20,134 bases of DNA, from positions 1-20,134 of the forward strand of contig JAQULX010000009.1 of NCBI GenBank assembly GCA_028718465.1, given 5' to 3'. The position numbers were made by a program, and so were the translations under genes. The notes beneath the pieces are model-generated. The model saw only the letters and a list, made by a program, of their open reading frames with translations, made no database searches and was not told where the DNA came from. Positions 12,893-19,739 of the stretch are shown here, piece after piece. Each line of letters starts with the position of its first letter. The first letter of the stretch is position 1. The DNA comes from Dehalococcoidales bacterium. Lineage in GTDB: Bacteria; Chloroflexota; Dehalococcoidia; Dehalococcoidales; UBA3254.

Positions 12893-14104
12893 TTAGTAGC
12901 AGAGATTGGACTGGTGGATTAACGTAGTTCTTTGGATGAGCTTTGCTTCCATTTGCAATACAGGTTTACATATTTTGACTGGTATGTTTGATTTCAAAGC
13001 CACGATGTACTCTGCAATTATGCGAGAGATCAAAGGCGGAACTGCATCACCAATTTGATTGTATTTCGAGGAAAGCGCTCCTTCAAAACAATAATTTTTG
13101 GGGAAACCTTGCAGCAACGACATTTCCCTAACGCTCAACATGCGATCTTGGTCAGGGTGAAGGTAGCGTCCGTTGCCTGGATGGCCACATTCTCTGGTAA
13201 TGGTCGGAGCGGGCTTGTCCCAAGACATGCGGCCATATATGTCTGGGAATGATCCCGGCCTTGAATTAATCATAGATGGTATCAGAAGATGGCGTTTATC
13301 CTTTGATATGTCTGCCCATGAGCCTCCGTTCCTTGGTACAGCTTTAATCCTTTCCATGGATCTGGGATTATGCCCTGGACAAACATGCATGGGGTCTCTA
13401 GGATCTACAGAACCCGCGTCTAAAGGCGGCATATGGCCAATGGCATGTCTGACTGTTGTTGGAGGAAAGATTCGCGGATTTGGGAATGCTGGCAATTCTG
13501 TATTTTCTCTTCTTGCTATGATGATTGCTCTTATCCTGTGCTGCGGAAGGCCGTAGTCTGCGAAGTCAGCCACTCCCGAAGAGATCGAATAGCCCAAATC
13601 AAACAAAATTTTCATTAGGTTATGATAGTGGTGCGACATCTTGCCTTTGATTAGCTCTTTTACATTCTCCATTACAAAAAATTCTGGCTGCAACTTTTTT
13701 ACGAATAACGCGCTTCTTTCTACCAAAAAGTTTCGGGGATCATCATCTAAATGATTTTTGGCATTCTTTTGACTGAAGCCGGTGCACGGAGCGCACGATA
13801 TGAGAACTGTGACTTCTCTAGCTACTATCTTGCAGATTTCCATGAAGTCGGTGGGGTCTAGTTGGCTGATATCCTCATTAATGGGCTTAATACCTATGTT
13901 GCGCTCGTAAGTTAAATTGCAGTGAATTCGTTTGGGCGATCCGCGTTTAGCTCCTGGTTTTCCAACTTCGCAGTCTACGGCGGCTATGATCTTGAAGTAT
14001 TGTGGTAACGATGCAAATCCTAGGCTCATTCCGCCCGCTCCGGAGAATAGGTCAATAACCTTCAATGGTTCTGCTGGAATGGACGCGTTTTCTATGTTGA
14101 TCAT
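12893..14104 (-). CDS. DNA (cytosine-5-)-methyltransferase
   Basis: 403 residues from ATG 14104 with GAGG six to seven bases upstream. Conserved motifs are in order: I VIDLFSGAGGMSLGF (16-30), IV with catalytic Cys107 (CAPCTGFSQKN), VI ENVKEL (146-151), VIII LPQHRIRAII (186-195), a target-recognition region, IX MLSVREMSLLQGFP and X YNQIGDAVPPLIS. It transfers a methyl group from SAM to C5 of cytosine in a specific site. Together with the PD-ExK nuclease on the opposite strand it makes a type II restriction-modification system. If the nuclease is of the XcyI family the site may be CCCGGG-like, but specificity cannot be read from sequence. It heads the leftward operon with vsr. Confidence 0.95.
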   Translation of the reverse strand: MINIENASIPAEPLKVIDLFSGAGGMSLGFASLPQYFKIIAAVDCEVGKPGAKRGSPKRIHCNLTYERNIGIKPINEDISQLDPTDFMEICKIVAREVTVLISCAPCTGFSQKNAKNHLDDDPRNFLVERSALFVKKLQPEFFVMENVKELIKGKMSHHYHNLMKILFDLGYSISSGVADFADYGLPQHRIRAIIIARRENTELPAFPNPRIFPPTTVRHAIGHMPPLDAGSVDPRDPMHVCPGHNPRSMERIKAVPRNGGSWADISKDKRHLLIPSMINSRPGSFPDIYGRMSWDKPAPTITRECGHPGNGRYLHPDQDRMLSVREMSLLQGFPKNYCFEGALSSKYNQIGDAVPPLISRIIAEYIVALKSNIPVKICKPVLQMEAKLIQRTTLIHQSNLCY

Positions 14105-14174
14105 GGGGTTCCTCGATCTTATTGTGTATCCTGGAATTATTACATAACGGTTTTGATGCCGATGTGATTCCGAC

Positions 14175-14194
14175 TTGCAATACCTGTATTGTAA
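14175..14194. promoter_or_regulatory. Inverted-repeat operator in the divergent RM promoter region
   Basis: TTGCAATAC-CT-GTATTGTAA is an inverted repeat with 8 of 9 matching positions. It lies between the methyltransferase (starts 14104, -) and the RHH gene (starts 14229, +), just before the plus-strand TATA box TATTAAATATG (14204-14214). That box places the transcript start at or close to ATG 14229, so the RHH mRNA is probably leaderless. A likely binding site of the RHH protein. Confidence 0.6.
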
Positions 14195-14228
14195 CCCATT
14201 TCATTATTAAATATGACGACTAGCCCTT

Positions 14229-14405
14229 ATGTCGCGCGGTTATACGTCTGTTTCTGTTCCGGATCGCCTGTTGGGAGAGATCGATGAAATTGTGAGAACT
14301 GGCTGTCTCGGATATAAGAGCCGAAGTGAATTCGTCAAAGAAGCATTGCGGTTCCATATACTTAGGGTTAGAGTTACAGACCCTGAAAAGGATGACCTGA
14401 GTTGA
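14229..14405 (+). CDS. Ribbon-helix-helix (CopG-like) protein, probable RM controller
   Basis: A 58-residue protein starting MSRGYTSVSVPDRLLGEIDE. It is a plain ribbon-helix-helix: strand YTSVSVP, helix RLLGEIDEIVRTG, then the characteristic KSRSEFVKEALRFHI second helix. RHH dimers bind short palindromes and usually repress. The stop (14403-14405) overlaps the TTG start of the endonuclease by four bases (TTGA), so the nuclease is translated only by coupling to this gene. With an inverted repeat in the promoter it takes the place that C proteins have in other RM systems. It is unlike the HTH-type C proteins in fold. Confidence 0.85.
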   Translation: MSRGYTSVSVPDRLLGEIDEIVRTGCLGYKSRSEFVKEALRFHILRVRVTDPEKDDLS

Positions 14406-15490
14406 CTCCTGTAGAGCCGGATTGGAGTCTTCTGCTCGGCGGCGATACAACTGAACCATGGATTGAAGATATTGCCAGGAAGGTCGACCTCATTACGCCG
14501 ATTGTCAGGTACATTGTGGCTACAAGGCAATTCCTGGAAAGCGTTGATGGCTCGAATTTAGATTGGACACAAGTCATGCCAGTTGGCCAGGACATAAATG
14601 GTCTATCAGCGCCTCAATTTATTCTGGCGCATCCGATCGTCCTCCTAAGAAGACCACAATCGATAAAATGGTATGTTTCACTAGCTGGAATCGCACAAAA
14701 GACTATGACTAACCTATCAGATCATTTTAGGGAACTGGGTGGAACCCTCACGCCCAGTACTCTTGTCGGGAATTTAAGTATGGGGAGAGCAGTTGGTAGC
14801 GAAGATCTAGCACTTTTATGTTTATGGTTGAATACATTTATAGTCAAATCTATAGAACCTCTAAACATATCAACGGATGAAGTCGTTCTAAGAATCTCTA
14901 TGATAATGGGTGGACGAATTGTCGGCCAAGGGCAAAATATAGGCGGATCGAAGGCTGTAGACCTTTTAAAGAAGTGTTTAGTTATGTGTATGCCTTTTAA
15001 GGAGGAGCTTTCCCAAATACGCATTCGTGGGAAGTGGGAGGTGTTCTCGGAAGAGGGATTTGAAAGAAAGCTAGGTTCCATAACCGACCTGAAGCTAATG
15101 AATGGAACGGAAATCTCCTTCAAAGGTGGAGGCAACAATCCAGATATAATTGCTCGCTCTAGGAGCGGAGTCTTCTTAGTCGGAGAAGTTAAAGGAAGAA
15201 AAGACTTGTCAACTCAATGGGAGAGTTGGATGCCTCAGATTAAGTCTCATCTTGAGGCATGGGGAACCGAATTCCCGAATGCGAAAAAATTTGTGTTTGG
15301 AACTCTTTTCGTTCAAGGAATGATTGATGGCGTGTCAATTCGTGGTAACCCTCAGCCGGGTTTAAAGCAACTTCAGAGGAGTGGCCTTATGGACGGCGTA
15401 TTTAATCTCACCAACTTGCAAGGCAATTCCGCGTATCAAAGGATGTTCTGTAGAGAAATGATGGATGCATTTGGTCTTGAACAGCCGTGA
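14402..15490 (+). CDS. Type II restriction endonuclease, PD-(D/E)XK, XcyI-like
   Basis: 362 residues from TTG 14402, overlapping the RHH stop. The nuclease site is NNPDII (Pro247-Asp248), then Glu262-Val-Lys264 in FLVGEVKGRKDLSTQWES. The context (IRGKWEVFSEEGFERKL, EISFKGGG, ESWMPQIKSHLEAWG) is what I recall of the XcyI restriction endonuclease family, which cuts CCCGGG; length is slightly above that of XcyI. The N-terminal 200 residues are mostly helical and probably recognise DNA. Placement opposite the methyltransferase supports the assignment. Coupling through a rare TTG start and the upstream RHH gene would keep nuclease levels low and delay its appearance in a new host. Family assignment was not tested by search. 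Confidence 0.82.
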   Translation: MTPVEPDWSLLLGGDTTEPWIEDIARKVDLITPIVRYIVATRQFLESVDGSNLDWTQVMPVGQDINGLSAPQFILAHPIVLLRRPQSIKWYVSLAGIAQKTMTNLSDHFRELGGTLTPSTLVGNLSMGRAVGSEDLALLCLWLNTFIVKSIEPLNISTDEVVLRISMIMGGRIVGQGQNIGGSKAVDLLKKCLVMCMPFKEELSQIRIRGKWEVFSEEGFERKLGSITDLKLMNGTEISFKGGGNNPDIIARSRSGVFLVGEVKGRKDLSTQWESWMPQIKSHLEAWGTEFPNAKKFVFGTLFVQGMIDGVSIRGNPQPGLKQLQRSGLMDGVFNLTNLQGNSAYQRMFCREMMDAFGLEQP

Positions 15491-15672
15491 ACGAACAAAA
15501 CCGCAAGTATATCCAGAAAGAGATCGGCAAGCTCCTTTCCGAGATCTGGAGAATCAAAGGGCTATCAAAGCAGGAGTACGGCCAGCAGCATTCAATCACA
15601 AAGAAGCTCGCCAGCATGCAGGTATACAGGAATTGCTGCAAGAGAAATGAGCCGATAGGAACAGGGGAATAG
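15487..15672 (+). CDS. Small basic protein coupled to the endonuclease gene
   Basis: 61 residues from GTG 15487, which overlaps the nuclease stop as GTGA; this overlap is the main evidence that it is a gene. Composition is strongly basic (EQNRKYIQKEIGKLLSEIW, then KGLSKQEYGQQHSITKKL) with two adjacent Cys. Predicted helical. It could be a nuclease subunit, a small DNA-binding accessory, or a degraded gene. Not recognised. Confidence 0.55.
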   Translation: MNEQNRKYIQKEIGKLLSEIWRIKGLSKQEYGQQHSITKKLASMQVYRNCCKRNEPIGTGE

Positions 15673-15678
15673 TATAAT

Positions 15679-15767
15679 CGAGTTTAGGCAGGTCAGCACC
15701 GAATCCACAGTGCCCTCCTCAGAGGAGCCAATCACTTTCGTAACGACCTGACCACGCCTCGAACTCG
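15679..15767. repeat. Long imperfect inverted repeat with nested hairpin
   Basis: Outer arms: CGAGTT (15679-15684) pairs with AACTCG (15762-15767), GGC with GCC, and GGTCAG (15691-15696) with CTGACC (15748-15753), about 20 positions with small bulges. Inside lies CTCCTC-A-GAGGAG (15715-15727), flanked by AGTG (15709-15712) and CACT (15733-15736). It is immediately downstream of the RM operon's last gene, so it may be its terminator, a recombination site or a structured RNA. Confidence 0.55.
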
Positions 15768-16470
15768 ACTCAAAACTGGGACAGGATGCAAACAAGGCAC
15801 TGGACTTTAACACAGCGTCCTTTTTACGGGAACCTGCACCGTCAGATGCTGGGTCTATTGTTTGCTTCGCCACACAGCTTTGTGCCGCGCTCTGTGCCTG
15901 GCGAGAACTCCAGATATAGCTAATTTAAGCTATACTACGCCTTTTATAGCGTGCATATCTCTGACCTTAACGGCCTTTAGCTTTTTTCTGGTGCGTTACC
16001 AACCGCTGCTTGAACAGCACCTCTCAGGTCTTTCGAACTTCGATGACGCATCTACGGTAGGATACATCCATCGAATTCATGTGTCCCAAGAGTTTTGCCG
16101 GAATACTGTCCTCGTTCTTACAGCGCAAAACGCGGCAAACCATCTATATAATCATTATAGATATTTGTAGTTTGCGATTGAAGAAAAATTCTAAGCCAAT
16201 TTTGCGAGTTACACATACTGCCTTAAGCAACCTTCCCAAATGGGTAAAAATCCTCTTTTGCCTAACCATTCATTCCATAAACTATGGAATTCTTTATCGA
16301 CAATTGCCCGTTATCTGATTTTCGGCATCAGTGAGAATAGAAAACCACCGTAAAATCCAGAGCGCACCATCAGGGGTATTGAGTTGGAAAAGTATTTATA
16401 ATAGCCACCGGTGATTTTGATAAGCACTGAAAAGAGAGAGATATGAATTAGTTATACATACCGTTAATTT
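15768..16470. other. Gene-free region with inverted repeat
   Basis: About 700 bases without a convincing gene; frames of 93 (minus, 15592-15873) and 102 codons (plus, 15862-16170) lack ribosome sites and recognisable features. TATAGCT (15915-15921) and AGCTATA (15928-15934) form a perfect 7-bp inverted repeat with a 6-base spacer. Confidence 0.5.
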
Positions 16471-16507
16471 TTAAATAAATACCCCGCAGTTTGCTGAGCG
16501 AGTGTGC
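16463..16507. repeat. Repeat shared with 18730-18775, copy A
   Basis: GTTAATTT, an A/T run, then AATACCCCGCAGTTTGC and AGTGTGC. About 45 bases are shared with 18730-18775 with short indels; the core AATACCCCGCAG[C/T]TTGC is nearly identical. In this copy it forms the 3' end of the coiled-coil gene (residues HTRSANCGVFI and the stop). Confidence 0.7.
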
Positions 16508-16767
16508 CTTCGACGTTCCACTTTCTCAATAAGTTCTAAATCTATTGCCCTTATTTCGTAGTCTATTTCTGAAATCTTGTCTGTACATTCAGCCAATTTG
16601 TTCATCAGATCATTTTGCTGACTCAACAATTCTATTTTTCTATATTCAAATTCGCCAATTCGTCTGATGGCTTCTTTTGCCGTCGTCATATCGTTGATGT
16701 AGCCACCTCCGAAATCAGTTGTGTGGTCATCAGTGATATGTATTGTTTCTAAAGTAGTTTCACTCAT
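16471..16767 (-). CDS. Small coiled-coil protein, paralogue of 16999-17187
   Basis: 98 residues from ATG 16767. GAGGTGG lies about eight bases upstream and a minus-strand TATA box (GTTTTATATATG, 16801-16812) places the transcript start about 13 bases before the ATG. Residues 28-85 form a coiled coil (AIRRIGEFEYRKIELL, then NDLMNKLAECTDKISEIDYE, then LELIEKVERRR). It is closely similar to the shorter protein at 16999: both contain the identical NDLMNKLAEC and DKISEIDYE. The N-terminal 27 residues (acidic, Thr/His rich) are unique to this copy. Function is unknown; it could be an adaptor or dimerisation protein. Confidence 0.78.
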   Translation of the reverse strand: MSETTLETIHITDDHTTDFGGGYINDMTTAKEAIRRIGEFEYRKIELLSQQNDLMNKLAECTDKISEIDYEIRAIDLELIEKVERRRHTRSANCGVFI

Positions 16768-16868
16768 AACTTTACCACCTCATGGTACAATAGCTATTAT
16801 CATATATAAAACTAACTCATGTATCACTGTCAAGCATATATATGTCATATAATCAGATATAATATTTG

Positions 16869-16883
16869 ACCTGAATTTCAGGT
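16869..16883. repeat. Palindrome ACCTGAATTTCAGGT
   Basis: A perfect inverted repeat with 6-bp arms and a 3-base centre, about 60-70 bases upstream of the 16471-16767 promoter and downstream of the 16999 gene. A possible operator or short terminator. Confidence 0.45.
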
Positions 16884-16998
16884 AAGAGTGGTTTGTGCGT
16901 AACGAAATGTTGGATGTGGGATACTATGGGATCGCGTGACTGCCCACCAAAGCTAAAATATCTGTGGTTTATATGATGGTGTTAGTCGTTTGGTAATT

Positions 16999-17187
16999 CT
17001 ACCCATGAGTTCTACTTGCTGTCCTCATTTCGTAGTCTATTTCTGAAATTTTATCTGCACATTCAGCTAATTTATTCATTAAATCGTTTCTATAATTCAA
17101 CAATGCCATTTTCTTATATTCAAATTCGTCAATTCGTCTGAAGGCATTCTTTTCCGTTGTCGCGTCGTTGCTGTAGCTATTACTCAT
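16999..17187 (-). CDS. Small coiled-coil protein, truncated paralogue
   Basis: 62 residues from ATG 17187 (AGGTG five to six bases upstream); an in-frame ATG at 17220 lies inside the probable TATA region (ATATATATAA, 17219-17228) and is unlikely. It matches the 16471-16767 protein through NDATTEKNAFRRIDEFEYKK, NDLMNKLAEC and DKISEIDYEMR. It then diverges as TASRTHG and stops. A two-base deletion relative to the paralogue (GCAATAGATTTAGAACT against ACAGCAAGTAGAACT) shifts the frame; the other frame continues as VELMGR. So the gene lost its C-terminal coiled coil after duplication. Confidence 0.7.
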   Translation of the reverse strand: MSNSYSNDATTEKNAFRRIDEFEYKKMALLNYRNDLMNKLAECADKISEIDYEMRTASRTHG

Positions 17188-17535
17188 ATTTTCACCTACA
17201 TCTCTGTATGTTTGCCTCATATATATAACTGTCGAGTGGTATTACTCCCTATACATAACTGTCAGATAGTAAGTTGTCTGATAGTTTGATATTCAACGTC
17301 GTTTCACAAGATGCCTGAAGAATCATGTCTCTAAAAAAGGGAAATAACTTTCCTTGTTTAATGCGTGCGTCTTGAGATGTGCTTCCAACTCTTTGCGTCT
17401 CCTGGTGCAGCTTATCTCTCCGGGCAGCAATGATCTCGTGACCTGCAAACATGTTCGCGATCTACTGAAGACCGGGTCGGTTTGTCGCGACAGCTTGTTC
17501 GCACCCCGAAATTCTTGGATGGACTTGGAATTGCA
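17188..17535. other. Intergenic region with ACTGTC motifs and promoter of the truncated coiled-coil gene
   Basis: ACTGTC occurs at 17228-17233 and 17258-17263, and again at 16826-16831 upstream of the paralogous gene, so it may be a shared regulatory motif. GTCAGATAGT and GTCTGATAGT (17261-17285) are near-direct repeats. TGTCGCGACA (17483-17492) is a perfect palindrome. A 67-codon minus frame at 17249-17452 with an ATG has no ribosome site or recognisable features and is not called. Confidence 0.45.
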
Positions 17536-18060
17536 TCAGCCTTCTGTCGCGGTAGGATCGCAATTAGCATTTTTTTGGGTGTACTTGATTTGTCTGCCAA
17601 GTTTGTGGCTCGCATTCAGCCACTCGAACGAGTTGTTAATTCGTCTAAAGGTGTATAAAATTGCCGCACAGTATTCAGTAATACTGTATTTTTTGCTGTC
17701 TTCGTCTTGAATAATCAAGCCAATCTCTCTCAAACCGAGAAGAGTATGATTGATATCATTAGTATCCATGCCTGTTTTTTTCTTAAGATCTCCAAAGGAC
17801 ATACCATTTGGGGCGTTGGCTAACAACACTATAAGACCTATTGCTTTTTTGTTACTAGCTAATTTTCTGATAATTATCCACAGGTCTTTTCCTTCTTTGC
17901 TGAGATAGTCAATGCATTCATATGGTGCTGATTGATCTAATATATGGCTATATATTTTGCATGTGGTGTCTTTTGCCAGTTGGTCGTTACTATTCTCGGT
18001 TTCTGCTTCAGATTTGTCTATCTCCTTTTCATACAAAATAACTTCTTGCATATCTGTCAT
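17536..18060 (-). CDS. ArsR-like winged-helix regulator
   Basis: 174 residues from ATG 18060 with AGGTGATA directly upstream. The N-terminal 55 residues are acidic and possibly disordered. About 60-140 hold a winged helix: DLWIIIRKLASNKKAIGLIV, LANAPNGMSFGDLKKKTGM, then DTNDINHTLLGLREIGLI as the recognition helix region, and a wing KKYSITEYCAAIL. The pattern is of the ArsR/MarR superfamily common in archaea. The last 30 residues are basic. It is divergent from 18302; palindromes in the 240-base gap are candidate operators. Confidence 0.72.
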   Translation of the reverse strand: MTDMQEVILYEKEIDKSEAETENSNDQLAKDTTCKIYSHILDQSAPYECIDYLSKEGKDLWIIIRKLASNKKAIGLIVLLANAPNGMSFGDLKKKTGMDTNDINHTLLGLREIGLIIQDEDSKKYSITEYCAAILYTFRRINNSFEWLNASHKLGRQIKYTQKNANCDPTATEG

Positions 18061-18095
18061 ATTATCACCTAATTCCTTAAAATATGAAACGCGAC

Positions 18096-18175
18096 TGATA
18101 GCAGTTGGTTCAAAATAACTAGATGGTAGTCATCTGGCTCATCATAGGCACCCTCGAACGGTGCCCTTGCTATCA
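18096..18175. other. tRNA-sized multi-hairpin segment
   Basis: TGATAGCA (18096-18103) pairs perfectly with TGCTATCA (18168-18175), enclosing AGATG-GTAGT-CATCT (18121-18135) and GGCACC-CTCGAAC-GGTGCC (18147-18165). Total about 80 bases. The last hairpin has a 7-base loop resembling a tRNA T-loop, but the conserved G-C closing pair and U33 are missing, so I do not call a tRNA. It may be a structured RNA, a decayed tRNA or operator DNA in the gap between two divergent genes. Confidence 0.4.
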
Positions 18176-18237
18176 ATATCACAGCATTATTTATTGTTTC
18201 GAGGTATATAAGCATATCGGACAATATGCCGTCAATA

Positions 18238-18277
18238 TCTCAGATACGGATATCAAAGTCTCAGATAACATTATATA
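18238..18277 (+). promoter_or_regulatory. Promoter with repeated TCTCAGATA before 18302
   Basis: TCTCAGATA occurs at 18238-18246 and 18259-18267, 21 bases (two helical turns) apart, directly before the TATA box TTATATA (18271-18277). The box is centred 28 bases before TTG 18302, so the transcript is probably leaderless. GCATAT/ATATGC (18212-18229) adds another inverted repeat. A regulator, perhaps the winged-helix protein at 17536-18060, could bind here. Confidence 0.5.
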
Positions 18278-18301
18278 CGATGAATGATATGTAACGAATA
18301 G

Positions 18302-18727
18302 TTGGTCGAAAAATTTCAGTCGAAATTTGATCTGTTGAAACTCGTATTGAATGTCATTCGCGATCAAATACATGCGGAACTGAATCGTGAGGGTGAATAT
18401 ATGGATTCATTTAGCAACGATAGCATCGAGAAAATCGCTGCCCAATTTATGGGTAAAGCTTTATATAAAATTATGATAAAACGTCTACGCGATGCTATTA
18501 TGCGTGGAGATGTGAGTCTATTGATTGATATCTCAAAGGCAACACCTCTAGAAAGAACCCCTGATGGAGGAAATCGCTTAAAATTTCTAAGCGACTATTT
18601 TTTAAATTATATAGGTGAAGGACCATATGATATGGAATCTCTTGCCACTGTTATGTTGGAACTTCAAGAATGTGATTTACGTAGAGATTCTCGTTATACT
18701 TTGGAACTTTTCATTCAAGAAGCTTAA
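18302..18727 (+). CDS. Hypothetical helical protein, leaderless TTG start
   Basis: 141 residues from TTG 18302, chosen because a TATA box lies 25-31 bases upstream; ATG 18401 would remove 33 residues and has no ribosome site. Mostly helical and charged (KFDLLKLVLNVIRDQIHAEL, then IEKIAAQFMGKALYKIMIKR, then LRDAIMRGDVSLLIDISKA). No transmembrane or catalytic motif. Not recognised. Codons are AT-rich. It faces away from the ArsR-like regulator across the shared 240-base gap, so the two may be a regulated pair. It is followed by a copy of the repeat that ends the coiled-coil gene at 16471. Confidence 0.68.
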   Translation: MVEKFQSKFDLLKLVLNVIRDQIHAELNREGEYMDSFSNDSIEKIAAQFMGKALYKIMIKRLRDAIMRGDVSLLIDISKATPLERTPDGGNRLKFLSDYFLNYIGEGPYDMESLATVMLELQECDLRRDSRYTLELFIQEA

Positions 18728-18729
18728 TA

Positions 18730-18775
18730 GTTAATTTATTTTTAATGAATACCCCGCAGCTTGCAGCGGTGTGCA
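18730..18775. repeat. Repeat shared with 16463-16507, copy B
   Basis: GTTAATTT, A/T run, AATACCCCGCAGCTTGC, then AGCGGTGTGC. On the minus strand it could encode TAASCGVFI, close to the SANCGVFI end of the coiled-coil protein. It stands three bases after the stop of the 18302 gene with no coiled-coil gene attached, so it is a displaced gene end, a recombination scar, or a shared terminator. Confidence 0.7.
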
Positions 18776-18880
18776 TTGTTTGACTATCTCTTTCCAGCAG
18801 CCAAGGTGTTAACATTTAATAATGCTCATCCTAGAAAAAATATATTTAATTATATAATTTTTTAATCAAAAATGACGTTA

Positions 18881-18915
18881 AAGCAAAGAACGGAAAACCA
18901 TTACCTTCTTTGCTT
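18881..18915. terminator. 10-bp hairpin between convergent genes
   Basis: AAGCAAAGAA (18881-18890) and TTCTTTGCTT (18906-18915) are a perfect 10-bp inverted repeat with a 15-base loop. It lies between the ends of 18302-18727 (+) and 19088-19363 (-). On the minus strand it is followed after a few bases by a T-rich run. The remainder of 18728-19087 is gene-free and AT-rich. Confidence 0.55.
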
Positions 18916-19087
18916 CTTGGCATTGTCGTATCCTGCTTCGGTACTCCTCGTTATCTTTTATATCATCATCTGTATTTGGTGAGGTCTGCAACGTTAGCGG
19001 ACATGTGGCTCGTGATGCCTGCCATCAGTCCCATCTTTTCCTCCGCGAGCATGGTAATCAATCTTGTCACCCATTTTTTCACTCCCT

Positions 19088-19363
19088 TCATTCACATACA
19101 CTGGGATAAGTGAGTCCTTTCCAAATGGTTCTCCATAAGCTGCGAGTCCTGATTGCTTCCTTGACCATCTCAGTTTTATACCCTAATGTGAGGTCGGAAG
19201 AATCCCAATGGTTGGAGGCTACTGCCAAGGGATGTGTTATCGAATCTTCCGTAGAATCTATTATCCCTACCAAAGGATGCGCAATCGGGTTTACTGTACA
19301 TAAGGCTGGTATTGCCATGATGAACATTGCCATCAAGGCTGCCATCATCTTTCTCATTTCCAT
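19088..19363 (-). CDS. Small secreted or membrane-anchored protein
   Basis: 91 residues from ATG 19363, with a purine-rich GAAGAGATG just upstream. The N-terminus has a signal-peptide pattern: basic MEMRK, then the hydrophobic core MMAALMAMFIMAIPALC, with a possible cleavage or lipid site near Cys22. The mature part is small with several His, Trp and Ser residues (ITHPLAVASNHWDSSDLTL) and a basic helix near the end (RTRSLWRTIWKGL). Not recognised; a cell-surface or exclusion factor is possible. A different frame from ATG 19421 overlaps it but has no such features. Confidence 0.6.
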   Translation of the reverse strand: MEMRKMMAALMAMFIMAIPALCTVNPIAHPLVGIIDSTEDSITHPLAVASNHWDSSDLTLGYKTEMVKEAIRTRSLWRTIWKGLTYPSVCE

Positions 19364-19455
19364 ATTGACATCTCTTCACTTTTCTTTCTCTTTCAGTCAC
19401 AGGCGCTACAACATACTGCATGTTTCATAGAGGATCTTCAATCTCCCCTAAATTC

Positions 19456-19493
19456 ATGTAATTACATATCCTATATAAATGTATCTGATACAT
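19456..19493. promoter_or_regulatory. TATA box bracketed by two palindromes
   Basis: ATGTAATTACAT (19456-19467) is a perfect 12-bp palindrome and ATGTATCTGATACAT (19479-19493) is a perfect 7+7 inverted repeat. Between them is CTATATAAAT, a TATA box that on the minus strand would start transcription near 19448, about 85 bases before the secreted-protein gene. Two palindromes on both sides of a TATA box are a typical operator design. The remainder of 19364-19739 shows no gene. Confidence 0.55.
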
Positions 19494-19739
19494 ATATGTC
19501 TAATACCTTGACATAAGCCATACCATAGAATATAATTGTGCTATTGGTTTTGGACAAAGGACTACGTTTCCCAAATAGTTCTAAATTAGTTCAAAAATTT
19601 ACCAATATATATCATCTAGTTATCTGCTATTTAAACATTCGTTGGCGCTTTATCCGTAATTCTACTGCGTCGTCTGCCGGCGTGTATCTTCACATCCGCG
19701 CTTCTATGTGGATGCCTACTTTGATTCCTCGTCGTTCCA

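Noticed and set aside
15592..15873. 93-codon minus frame after the RM island
   Set aside because: It starts with GTG without a ribosome site, overlaps the coupled small ORF on the other strand and contains the nested inverted repeat.
15862..16170. 102-codon plus frame with a hydrophobic stretch
   Set aside because: TTG start without a ribosome site or TATA box at proper distance, and no recognisable protein pattern.
17249..17452. 67-codon minus frame
   Set aside because: No ribosome site, its end overlaps the promoter repeats of the coiled-coil gene, and the composition is not distinctive; left undecided and uncalled.
18097..18174. Functional tRNA gene
   Set aside because: T-loop-like hairpin and closing stem are present, but U33, the G-C closing pair of the T-stem, and correct stem spacing are missing.
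19176..19421. Alternative 81-codon frame over the secreted-protein gene
   Set aside because: It starts nearer the TATA box, but the protein is not sensible, whereas the other frame encodes a clear signal-peptide pattern.
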